Part shown: in pieces, positions 58,256 to 64,000 of the stretch | Position numbering within the stretch: position 1 is the first letter of the stretch | Layout of the letters: each line of letters starts with the position of its first letter | DNA from: Nanoperiomorbus sp963544155 | GTDB lineage: Bacteria > Patescibacteriota > Saccharimonadia > Saccharimonadales > Saccharimonadaceae | Reading direction: 5' to 3' | Assembly (NCBI GenBank): GCA_963544155.1 | Contig: CAUUDW010000005.1 | Coordinates: forward strand, 1-64,000 | DNA length: 64,000 nt | Made by a program: the position numbers and the translations under genes | The notes under the pieces: generated by a model | What the model saw: only the letters and a program-made list of their open reading frames with translations | The model's database searches: none | Told to the model about the DNA's origin: nothing

Positions 58256-60304
58256 CTAGTTTAATGTGGTCAACTTCTGATACTTGTTAATCATCGACTT
58301 TAGCCCCTGGTATCTATCTAGATAAGATGGATCAGCGACCAAGCGCCCCATCACTTTTTCCGCCTCATCTGACGCCTGTTTAATCAATAATGTATCCGCT
58401 AGATTAACGCCCCTGAGGTTGAGCGCACCGTGCTGGGCCGTGCCGTAGATCTCACCAGCGCCTCGCATCGCCAGGTCAACCTCCGCCAAGCGAAAGCCGT
58501 CGTTAGACCGCTCAATCTCTCTGAGTCGCTTGATCGGCATTTTACTATCTGACTGCATCAGATAACAGTAGGCTTGTGCTTCGCCTCGCCCGACTCGCCC
58601 TCTCAGCTGGTGCAGCTGAGCCAGCCCGAACAGATCAGCATTTTCGATCACCATGACCGTGGCATTTGCAACATCCACCCCCACCTCAACCACAGTTGTC
58701 GAGACCAGGATGTCCAGCTGGTGTCGCTCAAACTGACGCATCACCGCCTCTTTACTCTCGGCAGGCATCTTACCGTGCAAGATACCGACCCGGTATCCCC
58801 GGTAGCTGCCGACCACCTTTTTATAGAGCGACTCGGCGCTGGTTTTTTCTGACTGCTCCGACTCAGTAATTAGAGGAGCGATGTAATATACCTGGTGATT
58901 AGCCTCCAGCTCCTGCTTGATTGATTCCACCATGGCGGTTCGTTGGTTGGGCGAGACAATCTTCGTCTTGATCTGGCGTCGACCGTGTGGTAATTGGTCG
59001 AGAGTCGAGATATCAAGGTCACCAAAAACCGTTAGCTGAAGTGACCGAGGAATGGGCGTGGCTGTCATCGCCAGTAAGTGTGGCAAATACTGGTCGTTAG
59101 TCTTAGCCAGCAGATCTTGGCGCTGCTTGACACCGAAGCGATGTTGCTCGTCAATCACCACGAAGCCCAACCGGTGAAACTGCACCGCAGGCTGAAACAA
59201 AGCATGAGTCCCGATCACCAGCTGAATCTCGCCCTCGGCAATCCGATCCAGCAGCTCTCGCCTGGCCTTACCTTTGATCGCTCCCGTCAGTAGACCGATC
59301 TTGACATTAGTTGAACTCAGCAATTTGGTCATAGTAGCAAAATGCTGCGCCGCCAACACCTCAGTCGGCACCATCACCGCTGATTGATAGCCATCTAGTG
59401 CTACCTGATATGCCGCCATGGTCGCCACCACTGTCTTACCCGAGCCAACGTCACCCTGTAATAGACGATTCATCGGCACGTCTCGCTCAAAGTCCTGCAA
59501 GATCTCCCACACCGACCGACGTTGCGCTTCAGTCAGGTTAAAAGGCAACCCGGCCACGAACCGCCGGATCTCCGACTGCTTAAATGGCAATCTATACCCC
59601 TTGATTTGCTGGTTCGCCCGTCGGTTCATCTTGGCAGCCAGCAAGAGAGAAAACAGCTCCTCGTAGGCCCAGCGACGCCGGGCCAAAGCTAGCTTATCCC
59701 GATTAGTCGGGAAGTGCAGCTCTCTCACCGCCGTAGCCCGATCCATTAAACCGGCCTCTCGGACAACATCGCCGGGCAAGGTTTCATTCAGCATGGTAAT
59801 CAGAGGCTTGAGCTTAGTCATAATCTTCTTGATCATGGCCGGCTTGACCCCCTGTTTGGTCGAATAGATAGGCACGATCCGATCGCTGGTCACCGGTAGG
59901 TTGCGCACCGCCTCGCAAGCCGGCGTCAGTAGTTGATAACGACTCCTTTTCAAGGCGAATTCACCGCTAAAATAGAACTCACCGCCGCCCCTCAGCTGAC
60001 TAGCCCGATAGGGCTGGTTAAACCAGACCGCCTGGATCTTGTCGCCATTATCATCGACAAGCACTGCGGTAGTTATCTTCATATTACGCCTGGCAAAGCG
60101 AGTCTCCACCGACTCCGCCCGAGCTCTGATAGTCACTTTGCCCGGTCTAATCTCGGCAATACTCTCCGCCCCGGTATAATCATCGTAAGTGCGAGGCAGG
60201 AAATTGATCAGATCGCCGGTCGTCCGAAAGCCGGCCTTGGCTAGCATCTCGCCGGTCCTGGGACCGACTCCCTGCACCTCCAGTAGTGAAGTATTAAGAT
60301 TCAT
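58256..60304 (-). CDS. recG: ATP-dependent DNA helicase RecG
   Basis: A 682-residue SF2 helicase that remodels stalled forks. N-terminal wedge (GVGPRTGEMLAKAGF, OB-fold near 60-160), Walker A RLLQGDVGSGKTVVATMAA, DEQHRFGVKQRQDL, MTATPIPRSL, then STTVVEVGVDVANATVMVIE and QLRGRVGRGEAQAYC. Length and motifs are standard. Its start lies 11 bp inside the end of the upstream membrane gene, so the set tyrS-membrane-recG-rsmD may be one unit. Confidence 0.97.
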   Translation of the reverse strand: MNLNTSLLEVQGVGPRTGEMLAKAGFRTTGDLINFLPRTYDDYTGAESIAEIRPGKVTIRARAESVETRFARRNMKITTAVLVDDNGDKIQAVWFNQPYRASQLRGGGEFYFSGEFALKRSRYQLLTPACEAVRNLPVTSDRIVPIYSTKQGVKPAMIKKIMTKLKPLITMLNETLPGDVVREAGLMDRATAVRELHFPTNRDKLALARRRWAYEELFSLLLAAKMNRRANQQIKGYRLPFKQSEIRRFVAGLPFNLTEAQRRSVWEILQDFERDVPMNRLLQGDVGSGKTVVATMAAYQVALDGYQSAVMVPTEVLAAQHFATMTKLLSSTNVKIGLLTGAIKGKARRELLDRIAEGEIQLVIGTHALFQPAVQFHRLGFVVIDEQHRFGVKQRQDLLAKTNDQYLPHLLAMTATPIPRSLQLTVFGDLDISTLDQLPHGRRQIKTKIVSPNQRTAMVESIKQELEANHQVYYIAPLITESEQSEKTSAESLYKKVVGSYRGYRVGILHGKMPAESKEAVMRQFERHQLDILVSTTVVEVGVDVANATVMVIENADLFGLAQLHQLRGRVGRGEAQAYCYLMQSDSKMPIKRLREIERSNDGFRLAEVDLAMRGAGEIYGTAQHGALNLRGVNLADTLLIKQASDEAEKVMGRLVADPSYLDRYQGLKSMINKYQKLTTLN

Positions 60305-60977
60305 CTTTCTCGACTAGACGCTCATGAAGCATATTGACTATACCGGCCAGTAGCAGGTTGACCAGCATCATGCCACATAGTGTCAGCAAGTAATGCAGCG
60401 TCGCCGTTATATTTAGCACTGCCCAGGCCAGCACAATAGTCATCGACCAGATAGTCAAGATGATGAAGAGTGACGCCTTTTCCGGCTGACTATCCATCAG
60501 ACTGGCCCCCAGGCTCAGCATTAAGTTACCTAATCGAGACAACCACCGGAGCAGAATCCAGACCAGTAGCACCGCCCCCACGACGATCAAGATGCCCAGC
60601 GCCACTATCACCCAGCTATAAAACTGGTTGATGATATTCATTCGTACTTCCATGGAGATATCAGGATGATAACCGGCGTTCGCCAAGGGGTTACCGGCTT
60701 GATCTAGAAAACGGTTCAGACTACCCGCCTGACCGAACACTAAGGTCATCAGCAGAAATATGCTAATCAGCCCGGCTACCGCCACCAATGACTTAGCTAG
60801 GACCGCCAGGATATCATAGGTGAGCCGAGCCAGATTATCTTTAGTAAACAGTCTATCGGTCGGCTTGGTCGACTTAGTTGGCTTAGCCGGCCGAGGTCGT
60901 TTCATCGACTCAGACAGCTTAGTCGATTTGGTCGGCTCGGATGACTTTAACGGTTTAGATGTCTTAGACTGCTTCAT
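60294..60977 (-). CDS. membrane protein with KPTKST-type tail
   Basis: A 227-residue protein. The first 45 residues are a basic low-complexity run of K, P, S, T (SKPLKSSEPTKSTKL and AKPTKSTKPTD), followed by four hydrophobic spans (about 57-85, 117-145, 165-190, 195-215). It has no recognised family. It overlaps recG by 11 bp and follows tyrS by 6 bp. Possibly a small helper of envelope biogenesis; unproven. Confidence 0.7.
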   Translation of the reverse strand: MKQSKTSKPLKSSEPTKSTKLSESMKRPRPAKPTKSTKPTDRLFTKDNLARLTYDILAVLAKSLVAVAGLISIFLLMTLVFGQAGSLNRFLDQAGNPLANAGYHPDISMEVRMNIINQFYSWVIVALGILIVVGAVLLVWILLRWLSRLGNLMLSLGASLMDSQPEKASLFIILTIWSMTIVLAWAVLNITATLHYLLTLCGMMLVNLLLAGIVNMLHERLVEKDES

Positions 60978-60983
60978 GATTCA

Positions 60984-62210
60984 TTAGCGCACCAGCACGA
61001 ACCGGTTCTTACCTTTTCTGATTAAGCTGCATCGGTCAAGTGGCTGATCAGCCGCCAGCTTGACACCATTCACCGACACGCCACCGCCTTGGATTAGCCG
61101 TCTAGCCTCACCGTTACTGCTCGCCACCCCACCGGCTAGTAGCGCCCGACCAACCGTCAGTTCGCTCGTTAGCTCTACCGTCTTGATCTCGGCACTAAGT
61201 AGATCAAGCTCGTCGCTATCCAGCTCGCTCACTGCCCGACCGCCAAACAGCACTTCCGTCACCCGCTGCACCTTGGCTAGAGCCGCCTCGCCATGAACCA
61301 GCTTAGTCACCTCTTCAGCCAAGCGACGCTGAGCCGGCCTGGTCTCGGGATGGGCTTGCTGCTGAGCCTCAAGCTCACTAATCTCTTCCCGACTCAAGAA
61401 TGTATACACCTTAAGGTAATCAACCACACCTAGGTCGTCAACATTAAGCCAGAACTGATAAAACTGATAGACCGATGTCTTGGCCGAATCAAGCCAGACC
61501 GCCCCGCCCTCTGACTTGCCGAATTTTTTACCGGTTGACTTATTGATCACCAGAGGAATACCAAAGACATCAACTCTCGCCCCCTCCAGCTTATCAACCA
61601 TTCGCATTCCACTAGTACAATTGCCGAATTGATCAACCCCGCACAGCTGTAAAGTAACACCATGCGTCCGATAAAGGTGAAGAAAGTCGTAGCCCTGGAT
61701 CAGCGAGTAAGAAAACTCAGCGTAGTTAATCCCTTTACCGCCGACACCAATCCGCTTCCGGACAAAATCACGATCAAGCAATTGTGTCATCGAGAAATGC
61801 CAGCCGATATCTCGCAAGAAGTCGATGTAATTAATCTGCTGAAACCAGTCATAATTATCTACCGTCACGAGATCAGTATCACGCAAAATCCACTTAGCCT
61901 GCTGTTGTAGTAGCCCGACTCGGTGCTTGATCGTCGCCTCATCCAGCTTGGCTCTAGTCTCATCCTTGCCATCAGGGTCGCCACCGGCCCGACCGGTCGC
62001 CCCGCCGGCTAGAAAGATAGCCTTGTACCCCGCCCGAATGAAGCGTAGGCAAGTGACTAACCCGGCCAAGTTGCCAATAGTCATGCTATCAGCACTAGGA
62101 TCGGCTCCAAAATAAAAGGCTCCCGGCTGGTCAAGGGCGCTTAGGTCATCAATGGTAGTTTGCCCCACCAGTCCCCGCCACTTCAGCTCTTCGCTAAGTT
62201 TGGTGCTCAT
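60984..62210 (-). CDS. tyrS: tyrosine-tRNA ligase
   Basis: A 408-residue class I synthetase: the HIGH-type site appears as DPSADSMTIGNLAGL, the KMSKS loop as KKFGKSEGGAVWLD, tyrosine-binding SYSLIQGYDFLHLYRTHGV, and a C-terminal S4-like domain (GGVASSNGEARRLIQGGGVSVNG). -10 TAGAAT lies 6 nt before ATG at 62210, so it seems leaderless. It is divergent from the PBP gene. Confidence 0.96.
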   Translation of the reverse strand: MSTKLSEELKWRGLVGQTTIDDLSALDQPGAFYFGADPSADSMTIGNLAGLVTCLRFIRAGYKAIFLAGGATGRAGGDPDGKDETRAKLDEATIKHRVGLLQQQAKWILRDTDLVTVDNYDWFQQINYIDFLRDIGWHFSMTQLLDRDFVRKRIGVGGKGINYAEFSYSLIQGYDFLHLYRTHGVTLQLCGVDQFGNCTSGMRMVDKLEGARVDVFGIPLVINKSTGKKFGKSEGGAVWLDSAKTSVYQFYQFWLNVDDLGVVDYLKVYTFLSREEISELEAQQQAHPETRPAQRRLAEEVTKLVHGEAALAKVQRVTEVLFGGRAVSELDSDELDLLSAEIKTVELTSELTVGRALLAGGVASSNGEARRLIQGGGVSVNGVKLAADQPLDRCSLIRKGKNRFVLVR

Positions 62211-62290
62211 ACTGATATTCTACCATGTTTGGTGCAGCCAATAATGTCGTGCTAAAATGGTAGCGTTAACTTGAGAGTGCGAGAGGGTCA

Positions 62291-64000
62291 ATGACAAAGA
62301 AAAGTTCATCAAGTAAGACTAAGACGGTGCGCAGTAATACTAGGGGATCAAGCGAGACCGGTAGACGCTATGCTACCTACTCCGGCTTAGCCAAGATTAG
62401 GGGCAAGAGTCAGCGAGAGATTAATAAGGAGCGTAAGCTCAGGCGTAAGGCCGAGTATCTCGCCACCTTGCCGAAGAATCCGGCCAAGCGTCTGCTGGCT
62501 CGGCTCAATCCCAGGCACCTGGCTAAGTTTTGGTTCTCGATGGACGGACTCAAGATGCTGGGTAAGATCTTTGGGGTTGCCCTACTTTTGCTGGTACTGG
62601 CAGGCATCGGCACTTACTTTTATTTTCGCAATGAGCTCAAGAGCCTCCAGCCGTCTGAGCTGGCTAAGAGGGTCCAGACTACCGTTACTAAATATTACGA
62701 TCGCAATGGTCAGCTTCTCTGGGAAGATACCGGCACAGGCGAATATCGCCTGGTGGTTGACTCGAAGCAGATCAGTAAATACATGAAAGACGCCACAGTG
62801 GCGATCGAGGATCGTCGCTTCTACGAGCATAGCGGCGTATCACTTACCGGCACGCTAAGAGCTATTATTAATAACGTCTTTCGTCGAGGTTCGACCCAGG
62901 GCGGCTCGACGCTGACCCAGCAGCTGGTCAAGCAGGTTTTCTTTGAAGATGAGGCGGGCGACCGTGGCATTTCCGGCATCCCTCGCAAGATCAAGGAAGC
63001 AATCCTGGCGACTGAGGCGGAGCGGATCTACAGCAAAGACCAGATCTTGACCATGTATCTCAACGAGTCGCCCTATGGTGGACGTCGTAATGGTGTCGAG
63101 TCGGCCAGCCAGACCTACTTCGGTAAATCTGCCAAAGATCTGACTATCGACGAAGCCGCTCTACTGGCCTCTATCCCGCAGTCACCGACTCTATTTAACC
63201 CCTATAATACCGACGGTAATGCTCAGCTCCTAGAGCGCCAGAAGACCGTCATTAACTATATGATGGAGCAGGGCTTCATCTCTAAGGCGGACGGTGAAGC
63301 CGCCAAGAAAGTCGCCGTACTGGACAAGGTCAAGCCGGCCGATAATCAGCTTAGTGGTGCCAAAGCGCCCCACTTCATCCAGATGGTCAAAGACGAGCTG
63401 ACCGACAAGCTGGGTGCTAAAGTCATGGGGCAAGGTGGACTGACGATCAAGACGACTCTGGATATGCGAGTCCAAGGCGTACTGGAGGGCGAGATGACCA
63501 AGTTATTTGAGGGTAATCTGTCCTGGCTGCCCCGCAGCTACGGCTTTGATAACGCCTCATTTACTATGATTGACAATCAAACCGGGCAAATCCTCGGAGT
63601 GATGGGCAGCCGCAATTACAACTTCCCCGGTTACGGTGCAGTCAATGCCGCCACCTCATTTATCCAGCCCGGCTCCAGCGTCAAGCCGCTGGTTTACGCC
63701 GCTCTCATCGACAACCAGAATAACAAAAACGGCACTTACGGTGCCGGGTCGATCATCCCCGATACCCCCATCCCCCAGAATGTTTATCGTACTTCCGATG
63801 GCACGTCAGTCCAAAATGCCGATCGACGCTTTAAGGGCAATATCCCCATCCGCCAAAGCCTAGCCGGCTCTCGTAATGTGCCGGCCATCAAGGCGATGTC
63901 GCTTAATGGCGTCGAGGCCACCCAGAAGTTCATCCGCTCCGCCGGTGACGCTAGCTACTGTACTGACGGTTCTGATACTAATGCCGGTCTCGCTTCGGCT
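62291..64000 (+). CDS. class A penicillin-binding protein (PBP1A), 3'-truncated
   Basis: The gene runs off the window after 570 codons. It has a basic N-terminus (MTKKSSSSKTKTVRSN), a transmembrane helix near residue 100, a GT51 transglycosylase (VAIEDRRFYEHSGVSLTG with the catalytic Glu, GGSTLTQQLVKQVF, IYSKDQILTMYLNESPYG), and the start of the transpeptidase with FIQPGSSVKPLVYAALID holding the SxxK nucleophile. It polymerises and cross-links peptidoglycan. GAGAGGG sits before ATG as a weak ribosome site. tyrS diverges upstream. Confidence 0.94.
   Translation, partial: MTKKSSSSKTKTVRSNTRGSSETGRRYATYSGLAKIRGKSQREINKERKLRRKAEYLATLPKNPAKRLLARLNPRHLAKFWFSMDGLKMLGKIFGVALLLLVLAGIGTYFYFRNELKSLQPSELAKRVQTTVTKYYDRNGQLLWEDTGTGEYRLVVDSKQISKYMKDATVAIEDRRFYEHSGVSLTGTLRAIINNVFRRGSTQGGSTLTQQLVKQVFFEDEAGDRGISGIPRKIKEAILATEAERIYSKDQILTMYLNESPYGGRRNGVESASQTYFGKSAKDLTIDEAALLASIPQSPTLFNPYNTDGNAQLLERQKTVINYMMEQGFISKADGEAAKKVAVLDKVKPADNQLSGAKAPHFIQMVKDELTDKLGAKVMGQGGLTIKTTLDMRVQGVLEGEMTKLFEGNLSWLPRSYGFDNASFTMIDNQTGQILGVMGSRNYNFPGYGAVNAATSFIQPGSSVKPLVYAALIDNQNNKNGTYGAGSIIPDTPIPQNVYRTSDGTSVQNADRRFKGNIPIRQSLAGSRNVPAIKAMSLNGVEATQKFIRSAGDASYCTDGSDTNAGLASA

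Noticed and set aside
1..64000. CRISPR array
   Set aside because: No regularly spaced direct repeats were seen on either strand.

Overview
The window looks like part of a small-genome candidate phyla radiation (Patescibacteria) chromosome, most likely Candidatus Saccharibacteria (TM7). This is inferred from the style of the core proteins (PheST, S21, S16 with an acidic tail, a trmD locus without rimM), a GC-moderate core cut by AT-rich accessory patches, many isolated glycosyltransferases and transporters, and leaderless promoters in which the -10 box lies 6-9 nt before the start codon. TGA is a normal stop here (for example trmD and pheS), which argues against SR1/Gracilibacteria. I could not run any database search, so family names rest on motif recognition.

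Layout. 1-6350 is an accessory region: an IS903-type insertion sequence that has cut a decayed HEPN/Toprim-type gene, an ABC-transporter fragment, rpsU, an alpha/beta hydrolase, an IS30 transposase remnant split around a glycosyltransferase, a frameshifted gene and a long hairpin. 6371-21842 is mostly core: PLD-family protein, FKBP isomerase, pheT-pheS, small membrane proteins, an aquaporin-like channel, rmuC, a kinase-fold protein, exodeoxyribonuclease III, smpB, two glycosyltransferase loci (one internally deleted), glutaredoxin, thioredoxin reductase and a GH13 branching-enzyme-like protein. tRNA-Gln (21939) is followed by an AT-rich 1202-residue protein with a Cap4/Mrr-like nuclease motif. 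25861-34048 carries an HD-domain protein, an Mbeg1-like hydrolase, a Y-family polymerase with a small partner, a DUF308 protein, UppP and a P1B-type ATPase with a CPY motif. 34097-40172 has a degenerate GH13 protein, a candidate structured ncRNA, trmD, KH protein, rpsP, a very acidic protein, two tRNA-Leu genes and an FAD oxidase. 40480-43914 is a PadR-ABC-FtsX operon with three operator-like repeats and a leaderless promoter.

43986-55308 is a PEBP protein followed by a defence island: a Fic protein, then mod, an OLD-like ATPase/TOPRIM protein, a 46-codon ORF and res, all on the minus strand, then an AT-rich patch with an hsdM remnant joined to a membrane protein bearing a lysozyme-like domain. 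55308-64000 returns to core: radC, an ABC-2 exporter, a ParA remnant, rsmD, recG, a membrane protein, tyrS and the 5' part of a PBP1A gene.

The best candidates for something new are the five-ORF mod/OLD/res/Fic locus, the nuclease-helical protein beside tRNA-Gln, the membrane lysozyme-like gene inserted after hsdM codons, the small structured RNA at about 35283-35392, and the PadR operator array.
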